A DNA stretch of 64,000 bases from Okeania sp. SIO1I7 (lineage in GTDB: Bacteria; Cyanobacteriota; Cyanobacteriia; Cyanobacteriales; Microcoleaceae). The stretch's first letter is position 1, and the number at the start of each line of letters is the position of its first letter. This document shows, piece by piece, positions 56,519 through 64,000 of the stretch. The notes beneath the pieces are model-generated. The model was given only the letters and a program-made list of their open reading frames with translations. It did not search any database and had not been told where the DNA came from. Position numbers and translations under genes: made by a program. Location: contig JAAHGF010000026.1 of NCBI GenBank assembly GCA_010672585.1, positions 49,230 to 113,229 of the forward strand. Direction: 5' to 3'.

Positions 56519-56761
56519 ATGACAGACTTTCAAAGCTCATTTCTTTCTGATGTAAAATCTCTATTTTTGCAGGAACAGGAAGAAAATCTAGCTCCTTATT
56601 TGTACAGCACTCCCAATCCAAATATTGAGGACGATCCTGCCAATGGTGAAGGATGTTACCAAGAACTAATATCTCAAAATTTAAATTATTATCCTTGCAA
56701 GAAGGAAATCCAATTAATTAATAATAAAGCTAGCCAAATAGCCACTTATGTTCGATCATAA
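56519..56761 (+). CDS. Small protein, possible sulfotransferase partner (80 residues)
   Basis: A good AAAGGAAAA ribosome site precedes the ATG. The protein has an amphipathic N-terminal helix (FLSDVKSLFLQEQEENLA), then a Pro/Asn/Asp-rich middle with NPNIEDDPANGEGC and tyrosines at 27, 29, 47, 57 and 58, and cysteines at 46 and 60. No known family is recognised. An Stf0-type sulfotransferase starts 68 bp downstream on the same strand, so the two are likely co-transcribed. It could be a substrate or a partner of that enzyme; this is a hypothesis. It is not repeat-derived. Confidence 0.6.
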   Translation: MTDFQSSFLSDVKSLFLQEQEENLAPYLYSTPNPNIEDDPANGEGCYQELISQNLNYYPCKKEIQLINNKASQIATYVRS

Positions 56762-56829
56762 ACTAGTATTATATAATTTGCTTTGAATACATACATATCT
56801 TGAGCAAAAATATTTACCTATTGTAAATT

Positions 56830-57624
56830 ATGATGATTAACAAAAGTTATGTTATCTGTTCAATTGGAAGGAGTGGTAGTACTTTACTAGCAAGCACTAT
56901 AGATAATCTTGGTTATTGTGGTAGTCCTAGAGAGTATTTTCATCCAAATAAAGTTGCAAATCTAATGGAAAATTATGATGCTTCTGCTTTTAGAAGTTAT
57001 CTTGAAGAAATATTGGAGAAAGGACGTACCGCTAACGGTATTTTTGGTGTAAAAATGCACTGGGACCACATGAGAGATTTTCTTAGGTTTACTCGAAAAA
57101 ATTTAGGATATAAAGATACAACAGATTTAGAAATTCTCAATGATTTTTTTCCCAATACTTATTTTATTTACATTAGGCGTGAAAATATAGTCAAGCAAGC
57201 AATTTCCACCGAAATAGCACTACAGTCAGAAGTATGGAGTCAAAAGATTTCTAATAACCAGAAAAAACCGGTGCAAAGACTTTATTTTAACCCTTTAGCT
57301 ATCTATCGTATTCAAGAAGGAATAAAAAGACATGAGGGAGCATGGGAAAAATTTTTTCGGAAAAATTCTCTAGCTGTTTATGAGGTTGTTTATGAAAATT
57401 TCTGTGAATCTATAGCAACTACCACAATAGACATTATTAAGTTTCTTGAAATTGAGCCTTTACCCGAGCTAAATGACATTAAAGTTTCTTTGCATAAACA
57501 GTCCAATCATATCAATGATAGATGGGAAAAATACTATAATCTGATTCCTGAAAATTTACTCAAAAATTATTCTCAATTGAGAAGTAGATTAAAACAATAT
57601 TTTAAAAAGGGTCTAAAGGTTTAG
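56830..57624 (+). CDS. Stf0-type sulfotransferase
   Basis: A 264-residue PAPS-dependent sulfotransferase. The 5'-phosphosulfate-binding loop is SIGRSGSTLLAS (11-22), followed by GSPREYFHPNKV, the GIFGVKMHWDHM segment, and the 3'-phosphate-binding IRRENIVKQAIST (115-127), the order of the Stf0 family (trehalose 2-sulfotransferase of mycobacteria). The acceptor is unknown. It follows the 80-residue gene and precedes a DegT aminotransferase; the GT21 gene is upstream. The ATG at 56830 or the next codon 56833 may be used. Confidence 0.85.
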   Translation: MMINKSYVICSIGRSGSTLLASTIDNLGYCGSPREYFHPNKVANLMENYDASAFRSYLEEILEKGRTANGIFGVKMHWDHMRDFLRFTRKNLGYKDTTDLEILNDFFPNTYFIYIRRENIVKQAISTEIALQSEVWSQKISNNQKKPVQRLYFNPLAIYRIQEGIKRHEGAWEKFFRKNSLAVYEVVYENFCESIATTTIDIIKFLEIEPLPELNDIKVSLHKQSNHINDRWEKYYNLIPENLLKNYSQLRSRLKQYFKKGLKV

Positions 57625-57955
57625 TCTTTTATTTATAGTATAGATACTCTCTAGGATGACTTTTCAAAAATGGTATAATAGTTTATTCTAAAGATGTAAT
57701 TTAAAACTATAGTTGTATTATGTTATGTATAGTATAGCAATATGATTTGAGTTGTGAGATATTGAAAACTTTTAGGGAACAGGGAACAGAGAAGAAGAAA
57801 AAAATGTATCATCTGAATATAATAATTGCTATATTCTATACTTTTAAGGAACATCTCAATTCTCACAACTGATTCCTGATTGCTATATTTGAGATAATAG
57901 ATAAATAAATAAGTTCTATTTAATGAAACATCAAGACTTTTAGACATGAAGGAAC
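57625..57955. other. Gap between sulfotransferase and aminotransferase genes
   Basis: About 330 AT-rich bases with two phrases of a dispersed repeat (TATAGCAAT and its complement ATTGCTATA) and a GGGAACAGGGAACAG run. This may be a degenerate inverted element. A separate promoter for the downstream gene is possible. Confidence 0.45.
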
Positions 57956-59098
57956 ATGACATTAAATCAACAAATCAAACCATTTTATTTTGATATTACA
58001 GATGATGAAATTCAATATTTCTTATCAGAGTCAGAGAAAATTTTAAGGTCTGGAAAATTAATTCTAGGGGAACATACCAAAGCATTTGAACAAGCATTTG
58101 CTGAATATGTAGGGACAAAATACGCGATCGCTGTTAATAGTGGTTCTTCAGGACTAGAAATTCTATTACGCTTGAAAAAAGTGGAGGGAACAACTGTTTT
58201 AGTTCCTACTAATACCAACTTTGCTACTGTTGCGACAGTAATTCGTGCCGGGGGAAAAGTTCAATATCTGGATATGGACGAACAAACATTTGCTCCTTCT
58301 CTACAGATGGTACAAGAGGCAGTAGAAAAGGGTAATAATCTTCCAGAGAAGATTTCTGGAGTAATGTGGGTTCATATTGGAGGTGTCATTTCTCCAGAGT
58401 TTCCGCAAGTGGTGGAATATTGTCACCAACAGGGGTTATTTGTCCTCGAAGATACTGCTCATGCTCACGGTAGTAAAATCAATGGTGTAAGTGCTGGAAA
58501 TTTGGGAGACGGTGCTGCTTTTTCATTTTTCCCGACCAAAGTGATGACAACTTGCGAGGGAGGAATGATAACTCTGAATAATGAAGAGGAAGACTATATC
58601 GCACGTTCTCTGAGAAACCAAGGCAAGCGAGGTATGGACTTTGGTGGTTTACACACAGACTTTGGTAATAGTATGCGAATTACAGAAATGAATGCTCTGC
58701 TTGGTCGAATTCATTTAGCAAAATTGCCAGAGATGTTGAAAAAACGCGAGCGAGCTTATGAATTAATTACTGCACCTCTCAAAGCAGCTGGTCTATCCTT
58801 TGTCTCTACAGAAAAAATGGATATCGCTAGTAATTACAAATTGATTGTTCATTTGCCAGAGGAAAAAAATGCCAAAGAAGTCAAAACAGCAATGGCAGAA
58901 GAAGAGATATTTTTAGGAGGAACAGTATATGAAATACCCTGTCACAAACAACCAGTTTTTGCAGGTATTTGTGAAGGTGAGAGTTTTCCTGGTGCCGAAC
59001 GTTGGTGTCCGAATCATATTTGTCCGCCTTTGACTTCTGGGATGACGGATGCGGATGCTCAACGAGTGGGGGAAGCTTTAGTTCGGCATTTGAAATAA
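57956..59098 (+). CDS. DegT/DnrJ/EryC1/StrS-family aminotransferase
   Basis: A 380-residue PLP-dependent enzyme that aminates keto-sugars or acts as a related dehydratase. The PLP lysine is Lys195 in FFPTKVMTTCEGG, the Asp of LEDTAHAHG (Asp166) contacts the pyridine nitrogen, and AIAVNSGSSGLEILLRL binds the phosphate. The C-terminal part with HKQPVF is typical. It lies on the same strand as the sulfotransferase with a 331-bp gap. Together with the GT21 gene it suggests modified-sugar or glycolipid synthesis. The ATG follows AAGGAAC. Confidence 0.88.
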   Translation: MTLNQQIKPFYFDITDDEIQYFLSESEKILRSGKLILGEHTKAFEQAFAEYVGTKYAIAVNSGSSGLEILLRLKKVEGTTVLVPTNTNFATVATVIRAGGKVQYLDMDEQTFAPSLQMVQEAVEKGNNLPEKISGVMWVHIGGVISPEFPQVVEYCHQQGLFVLEDTAHAHGSKINGVSAGNLGDGAAFSFFPTKVMTTCEGGMITLNNEEEDYIARSLRNQGKRGMDFGGLHTDFGNSMRITEMNALLGRIHLAKLPEMLKKRERAYELITAPLKAAGLSFVSTEKMDIASNYKLIVHLPEEKNAKEVKTAMAEEEIFLGGTVYEIPCHKQPVFAGICEGESFPGAERWCPNHICPPLTSGMTDADAQRVGEALVRHLK

Positions 59099-59442
59099 CT
59101 CTATAGTAAAATTTGTAGGGTGTGTTAGCGTCAGCGTAACGCACGAAATATGCCAGATTTCAGATTATCTTCAAAGTTAGCAGAGGCATGATGGGTAGAC
59201 AATAACCCTTGTACTTTCCCCCCTTTCCAAGGGGGGAACTGGAGAGAGGCGATCGCTAATTTCTATCTCACATTATCCGTGCATCTGTGGCCAAATCCTT
59301 GTCTGGCCTCTTCTTGCTCTTGAGCGATCGCCCTTTTCAGTTATCAGTTATCAGTTATCAGCAGTTTCAGCGATTATCCGTGCATCTGTGGCCAAATCAT
59401 TAACCCAACCTACTTTTGACTTTTGCCTTTTGACTTTTAACT
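59099..59442. other. Intergenic repeats
   Basis: Contains GTAGGGTGTGTTAGCGTCAG, a CCTTTCCAAGGGGGGAACTGG phrase, and two copies of ATCCGTGCATCTGTGGCC (59280, 59373). The latter resembles the last codons of hypF and its tail copies, suggesting a shared dispersed repeat. No gene is seen. Confidence 0.5.
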
Positions 59443-59688
59443 TCATAACCACCCCTTCCCAGTCAAATGCCGAATATCCTCCTGTAATTCAGCAACATCA
59501 TAATGGATACAAATGCCACGGTTAGCAATTAACTGTTGAAAACGAACTTGTGAGATATTCAACAATTCTGCTGCTTTTCCCAAACTAATCTTTTCCTGCT
59601 GAAACAGCAACAAAATAATTTCTAACAAAAATTCGTCTTCTGACATTCCACTCGCTTTAATAATTTCATCGGAAATAATCATACTCAT
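59443..59688 (-). CDS. UPF0175-family protein
   Basis: An 81-residue small protein: MIISDEIIKASGMSEDEFLLE, then ISLGKAAELLNISQVRFQQLI, ending DVAELQEDIRHLTGKGWL. This is the UPF0175 family, which carries a helix-turn-helix-like helix and acts as the antitoxin side of pairs with PIN-type (DUF3368) toxins. No toxin gene is present next to it; repeats lie downstream, so it is probably an orphan. Confidence 0.8.
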   Translation of the reverse strand: MSMIISDEIIKASGMSEDEFLLEIILLLFQQEKISLGKAAELLNISQVRFQQLIANRGICIHYDVAELQEDIRHLTGKGWL

Positions 59689-59835
59689 TCTTTTCAGTTA
59701 TTAGTTATCAGTTTTTCCAGTTATCAGTAGTTTCGGCGATCGCTAATTTCTGCCTCAATTTCATCGCAAGTTATATTGGTATCAGATTAATACGTTTCAC
59801 CCATATTTTGCAAAATTGCCTCAACCTGAGATTTT

Positions 59836-60009
59836 ATATCATGTCCGGTAGCATCGGTCTTGTATAGCAAAGGTAAGGAAGAAGGAAGAAGGAAGAGGGA
59901 AGAAGGAAGAGGGAAGAGGTCCGAAGGCTACCCTCGCAAGAAAAAAACCATTATTTCCTGTAGATATTCACCCTTGGGTTTACACAAACGATATAAACGG
60001 ACATGATAT
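59836..60009. repeat. ATATCATGTCCGG-family element
   Basis: Ends ATATCATGTCCGGTAGCATC and AACGGACATGATAT, interior GGAAGAAGGAAGAAGG. It lies between the UPF0175 gene and the HepT-like fossil. Confidence 0.75.
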
Positions 60010-60019
60010 TAACTGTGAC

Positions 60020-60396
60020 ACATTTCGTTGAATAGCAAACCAGACAATATCCAAATCTACCTCAAAGTAATTGTGAACCAAAATATTTCTCATGCCAATA
60101 ATTTCTGTCCAAGGTATTTCTGGATGTTGCTCTCGAAACTCAGCAGATAAAGCACGAGAAGCTTATCCAATAACCTGCAAATTATAAAGAAACCAAGTCT
60201 GCACAAGTTCATTTTTCTCAAAACTTTCCCTACTTTCAGCCCAGTCTTGATAGTCAATTAAAACTGCCACAGGGCGCATAGCTTCATCAGTAACTATTTT
60301 CTTCTTAAAATTCCGCATCACCCCATCTAGCTCAAAGCTTTTTAAATCGGAATATCTATGATAAATTCTGTACCTTTTTCTAGTTGAGAAATACAT
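60020..60396 (-). pseudogene. Antitoxin/HepT-like fusion fossil
   Basis: From 60339 the frame reads MRNFKKKIVTDEAMRPVAV and LIDYQDWAE, typical of small cyanobacterial antitoxins. It continues into ELVQTWFLYNLQVIG, then after a TAA ASRALSAEFREQHPEIPW and the MRNILVHNYFEVDLDIVW of HepT (DUF86) toxins. In HepT the codon at the stop is normally Glu, so GAA to TAA is the simplest lesion. The two halves appear joined by a deletion. Its 5' end overlaps the end of the kinase gene 60342-61778. Confidence 0.6.
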
Positions 60397-61778
60397 TGCA
60401 GTTCTCCTTTGTGCTGTTCTGTGATAATCTGATAACTGATCGATAACCCCAGTCCAGTACCTTCACCCACAGGTTTAGTAGTGAAAAAAGGGTCGAAAAC
60501 TCGTTTGCAAATGTTTTCGCTCATCCCAATTCCATTGTCAGCAATACTAACTCGTACAGTTTCTGAGTCTTTCATCTCAGTAGTGATGAAAATTGTGGGT
60601 TTTTTTTCCACATCCTTCGAGGTAGTTAAAATATCAATGGCATTGGTAAAAATTTCCAGAAATACTTGATTGAGTTGATTGGCGTAACAGTTTACAGGAA
60701 GCAGTTTCCCATAATTTTTAACAACAGTAATCTCTGGATAAGAGCCATTAGCTATCAGGCGATGTTGCAAAATCAGTAAAGTATTTTCTAATCCTTCATG
60801 GATATTTACCTGTTTCATCTGCGCTTCATCAAGACGGGAGAAGTTGCGTAAACCAAGAACAATTTTACTAATACGATCGCTTCCTGTTTGCATTGAGTCC
60901 AAAAGTTTTTCTAGGTCTTGAGATAAAAACTCTAGGTCTAAGTCTTCAAGTTTCTCTTCTATGGCAGCAACGGGAACAGATAAATTTTCTTGGTAGAGGT
61001 CGATAAGTGCGAGTAGGTCGCTGACATATTCGCGAGCATAATCGATATTACCCGAAATAAAAGTAATCGGATTATTAATTTCGTGGGCAATTCCTGCTAT
61101 CATTTTGCCCAAGCTAGACATTTTTTCTGTTTGAATGAGTTGCAGTTGAGTTTGCTGCAAATTTTTCAAAGTTTTGGTCAATTCTATACTTTTTTCTTCG
61201 ACGGCAATAACATTCCGGTAGGCTCGTAAAGCAGAGATAGTGCTAGTAATTAGTCGTTGTCTAGTGAGTTCAACCTTCGTTCTGTAGTCGTTAATTTCAT
61301 AGTTGCGAATTACGTACTCTTCTGGTGCTTCCCCTGGTTGACCAGTCCGCAAAATAATCTGGATACGTCTATTATTTAGTTCTTCGCGAATATAGCGAAC
61401 CAGGTTTAAGCCAGCATCATTGGTTTCCATTACTACATCAAGCAGAATGAAGGCAATATCGGGATTTTCTAAAATTAACTTTTTGGCTTCCGAACCGGAA
61501 AATGCCTCCAGTAGTAAAAGAGGTCTACCATCAAAAACGAAATTTTTCAAGGCTAATTTAGTGGCTTGATGAACGGCCAAGTCATCATCCACTATCATTA
61601 TTTTCCAAGGTTCTACTTGTAGAGATGAGTTATCATCTTCTTCCACCAAAGGAATAATTTCATCGTCCTCTAGAAGAATTAGTTCGTCATCTTCTACAAG
61701 CAAGAGTTGCTCATCATCTTCATCCTGAATAGGAGCAGTATTGTTATTGTTCTGCTTTTTATCGTCGTAGGTGGTCAT
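60342..61778 (-). CDS. Hybrid receiver-histidine kinase
   Basis: A 478-residue soluble two-component protein. Residues 17-50 form an acidic tail with repeated EDDE; residues 58-180 are a receiver domain with Asp114 in FILLDVVMETND and Lys168. A coiled coil precedes a HisKA domain with the phospho-acceptor His232 in GIAHEINNP, and the ATP-binding domain has NAIDIL, DNGIGM and GTGLGLSIS. Such receiver-first kinases relay signals between partners in cyanobacteria. A receiver-less kinase gene follows upstream on the same strand (62430). No transmembrane segment is seen. Confidence 0.88.
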   Translation of the reverse strand: MTTYDDKKQNNNNTAPIQDEDDEQLLLVEDDELILLEDDEIIPLVEEDDNSSLQVEPWKIMIVDDDLAVHQATKLALKNFVFDGRPLLLLEAFSGSEAKKLILENPDIAFILLDVVMETNDAGLNLVRYIREELNNRRIQIILRTGQPGEAPEEYVIRNYEINDYRTKVELTRQRLITSTISALRAYRNVIAVEEKSIELTKTLKNLQQTQLQLIQTEKMSSLGKMIAGIAHEINNPITFISGNIDYAREYVSDLLALIDLYQENLSVPVAAIEEKLEDLDLEFLSQDLEKLLDSMQTGSDRISKIVLGLRNFSRLDEAQMKQVNIHEGLENTLLILQHRLIANGSYPEITVVKNYGKLLPVNCYANQLNQVFLEIFTNAIDILTTSKDVEKKPTIFITTEMKDSETVRVSIADNGIGMSENICKRVFDPFFTTKPVGEGTGLGLSISYQIITEQHKGELQCISQLEKGTEFIIDIPI

Positions 61779-61862
61779 TTCAGTTATCAGTTATCAGTTA
61801 TTAGTTATTAGTTATTAGTTATATCAAATCCGGTTAAACAGCCATAGAATGGTTAAGTCAGG

Positions 61863-61895
<33 letters not shown>

Positions 61896-61989
61896 GAGAG
61901 AGAATTACAAAGATGAGCGTAGTTATGACGATTGGATAATTTTTTTATGTTCAATTAAACGGATTTGATATTATTAGTTATCAGTTATT

Positions 61990-62099
61990 AGACATCTCCA
62001 GAAAAGAGGCAACAGGCAACAGGCAACAGGCAACAGGGGGAAATAATTGATAATTTATGGATAATAATTGATTCTATTTTTGATTTTTACCAGATGTCT
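61990..62099. repeat. AGACATCTCC-family element with ATT target duplication
   Basis: Ends AGACATCTCCAGAAAAGAGG and TTTTTACCAGATGTCT. ATT flanks both sides (61987-61989, 62100-62102). The interior carries GGCAACAGGCAACAGGC tandems. Confidence 0.75.
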
Positions 62100-62240
62100 A
62101 TTAGTTATTAGTTATTAGTACCTCTAGCTGTTTGCGAAGCATTCCGTAGGAAAGCAAGAAGGTTTAAATCTGGAATATTCTCTTCCCTTCTGTACACATA
62201 TATGTTGATAATTCTATAATTACTTCTTACTTCAATATTC

Positions 62241-62389
62241 GGCGTTGCTGAATTGAAGTATGAATGTGCGATTTTTTGCTTCTGATAAAGCCCCCTAAAT
62301 CCCCCAATTTTGGGGGACTTTTAGAGTTTTATTCCCCCCAATTTTGGGGGGCTAGGGGGGCTTGCATCATACCCAGAATCAGCAACGCC
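62241..62389. repeat. Element, GGCGTTGC family, perfect 8-bp target duplication
   Basis: GGCGTTGCTGA and TCAGCAACGCC are exact inverted ends. CAATATTC flanks both sides (62233-62240, 62390-62397). Inside is the hairpin repeat CCCCCCAATTTTGGGGGG. Confidence 0.88.
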
Positions 62390-62400
62390 CAATATTCCAT

Positions 62401-62455
62401 CTCCCCTACTCCCCCACTCCCCCACTCCCCTACTCCCCCACTCCCCTACCTGACT
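62401..62455. repeat. CTCCCCTA/CTCCCCCA tandem repeat
   Basis: Six to seven copies of an 8-bp C-rich unit, complementary to the tandem at 9113. It overlaps the last codons of the downstream minus-strand kinase and supplies its stop codon (62430). Confidence 0.8.
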
Positions 62456-64000
62456 CCTGAGCCAAAGGAATAGTTATGACAAATCTTGTGCCTAAACCCA
62501 CCTGACTATCAACTTCTATTGTTCCCTGTAACTTTTGGGTTACTAAATTATAGACAATATGTAATCCCAATCCTGTTCCTCCCTTACTCCTGGCAGTAGT
62601 GAAAAACGGCTCAAAAATTTTGCCTAAATGTTCCTCCTCAATTCCACAACCATCATCACTATATTCAAGCTGAATTTTATCACTTTCTTGGCGAATTTCC
62701 AAGGTAAACTTTCCTGCTTCTTCCGAAGGATACCCATGAATTAAGGAGTTGGTGACTAAATTGGTGACAATTTGAGCCAAAGCTCCTGGATAACTATCAA
62801 TTTGAATAGTTTCGTCCCCTTCTACAGTGAGGGTATAAGATGTTTTAAGTTGGGGAGCTAAACTTAAAGCAATTTCTTTGAGGTATTCTTTGAGGTTAAA
62901 GTGTCGGCGTTCGAGGTTGCTTTGGTCAGCAGCTATTTGTTTAAAGCTGTGGATCAATTCTCCAGCTCGACTCAAATTGCTCAACATCAGTTGGGTACTT
63001 TCTCCAGCTAACTCTAGATAATTGTTAAGTACAGAGCGTTTCAGTTGTCCTTGAGCTACAGCTTTGGTAAAGTTTTGGGTTTCGTCTGCTAGAGTAGAAG
63101 CAATAGTGATACTCGTGCCAATTGGGGTATTGATTTCATGGGCAACTCCAGCAACTAATCCCCCCAAAGCAGCCATTTTTTCTGATTCTACAAGTTGTTT
63201 TTGAGTGGCTTTCAGGTCTTCGAGAGCTTTAGATAGTTCGGCAGTGCGCTGTTGAACTTTTTGTTCGAGGGTATTATAGAGTTGAGCATTTTCGATGGAG
63301 ATAGCAGCTTGAGCACTCAGGAGCTTGAGAATTTCAATGTGGTTTGAGGTGAATGCTTCTGCGGTGAAGTTGTTTTCCAGATATATTAGGCCAATTAATT
63401 GGCCTTGGTTGATAATGGGAGTGCAGATGAGACTTTTGGGAGAGTTTTGAATCAAATAAGTATCCCCAGAGAAGGTAGTATTTTGGCTAATATCGTTGAT
63501 TAGGAGAATTTTTTTTGTATGTTTGACGGTATTAATAATACTTAGGGGAAGAGTGTTGGTATCATCAAGATGCATGGGTGATAGGTGACAACTGCTCTTC
63601 TCACATTGGGTAATAATTTCCCAAGTACCAGTATTGTTTAAAATTAATGCACCTGTATCAGCTCCTGCATTTTCGAGGACAATGTTCATTAGTTTAGATG
63701 TCAACGTATTGAATTCTATTTCCTGAGAAATGGCTTGAGATACTTTAATGATGGAGACGAGATCGAGGATATAAGGAGAGGAAGAAGAACTCCCAGTGTC
63801 AAGACTTTGGGTAGAATTGAGGGTTTGGTCGAAATTGAGGGGAGATTGAGTTTCTTCAAGAATAGGAGCAAGTAGTTGAGGATATTTTTGTTCTAGTTGG
63901 TCAGTCTTAGCTTTAGCACCCCAACGAGCATAACAGTAGTATGCTTCCTGCATATAAGTAGCAGCAATTTTTTCTTTCCCCCAATCCAGGTAAAATTTGG
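62430..64000 (-). CDS. Large multi-sensor histidine kinase, C-terminal part (partial)
   Basis: The frame is open to the window edge. Before the first internal Met it reads YLDWGKEKIAATYMQEAYYC and YARWGAKAK, the signature that ends the AAA/TPR region of long serine/threonine-histidine kinases of cyanobacteria. Then come a GAF domain (about 70-225 of the visible part), a coiled coil, HisKA with His272 in GVAHEINTP, and an ATPase domain with NLVTNSLIHG, DDGCGI and GTGLGLHIV. The true start lies outside. The final residues ESGRGVGE come from a tandem repeat, not from the family. Confidence 0.85.
   Translation of the reverse strand, partial: KFYLDWGKEKIAATYMQEAYYCYARWGAKAKTDQLEQKYPQLLAPILEETQSPLNFDQTLNSTQSLDTGSSSSSPYILDLVSIIKVSQAISQEIEFNTLTSKLMNIVLENAGADTGALILNNTGTWEIITQCEKSSCHLSPMHLDDTNTLPLSIINTVKHTKKILLINDISQNTTFSGDTYLIQNSPKSLICTPIINQGQLIGLIYLENNFTAEAFTSNHIEILKLLSAQAAISIENAQLYNTLEQKVQQRTAELSKALEDLKATQKQLVESEKMAALGGLVAGVAHEINTPIGTSITIASTLADETQNFTKAVAQGQLKRSVLNNYLELAGESTQLMLSNLSRAGELIHSFKQIAADQSNLERRHFNLKEYLKEIALSLAPQLKTSYTLTVEGDETIQIDSYPGALAQIVTNLVTNSLIHGYPSEEAGKFTLEIRQESDKIQLEYSDDGCGIEEEHLGKIFEPFFTTARSKGGTGLGLHIVYNLVTQKLQGTIEVDSQVGLGTRFVITIPLAQESGRGVGE

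Overview
The window looks like a chromosomal segment of a filamentous, non-heterocystous cyanobacterium of the Okeania/Trichodesmium/Lyngbya type. Evidence: petG (cytochrome b6f), cytochrome cM, a tocopherol cyclase, a LabA-type protein, several cyanobacteria-restricted families (a DUF2996-like protein, XisH/XisI, UPF0175, many Uma2 nucleases), frequent HIP1 octamers (GCGATCGC), low G+C and a large share of repeat-filled non-coding DNA. The genus cannot be fixed by eye.

Layout. 1-2286 is gene-free and full of nested small elements. 2287-5881 carries a pyroglutamyl-peptidase-like gene, hisH-rsmD, petG, cytM and tRNA-Thr(TGT). 5882-8603 is a graveyard with three 400-bp repeat units, an IS605-like element and a decayed dynamin/LeoA-like GTPase gene. 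8604-23942 is mostly housekeeping: a cupin, a PilB/GspE ATPase, tocopherol cyclase, an orphan methyltransferase, metG-labA-lptC, plsC, a phytyl-ester-synthase-like hydrolase and a three-gene cyanobacterial operon. 24000-49600 holds a [NiFe]-hydrogenase maturation set on the minus strand (hypF-C-D, a GNAT gene, hypE, kinase/hypothetical/Uma2 genes, hypA; hypB lies about 12 kb upstream of hypF), spread apart by accessory genes: a Trypco1-FGE fusion, XisH/XisI, an 896-residue repeat membrane protein, an SDR and an AGCS symporter. 49600-64000 carries moeA plus a response regulator, a spondin-domain pseudogene, a GT21 glycosyltransferase, a small 80-residue protein gene next to an Stf0 sulfotransferase and a DegT aminotransferase, toxin-antitoxin fossils and two large histidine kinases.

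The most remarkable content is the repeat biology. At least ten families of short (about 50-400 bp) non-coding elements can be defined by inverted ends. For many copies an exact target duplication is visible: 8 bp for the GGCGTTGC, GTAAGCATTCAGC and GGGTGCATCT families, 5 bp for AGGACTTACGCA, 6 bp for one GGGTTTGCTGA copy, and 3 bp for AGACATCTCC and for the TACCAATTTG family. Several sit inside recognisable genes (spondin, DUF2887), where removing the element restores the reading frame, and several are nested in one another. A tandem 400-bp repeat preserves the empty site for three separate insertions. The 3' ends of hypE, hypF and the 896-residue gene have each been tandemly duplicated just downstream of the gene, which is unusual.

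The strongest candidates for undescribed biology are the short-element community with its readable insertions, the duplication of gene 3' tails, the Trypco1-FGE-like fusion, and the 80-residue protein/Stf0/DegT group, which could be a small sulfated-product locus. All functions are inferred from recognised motifs; no search was run.
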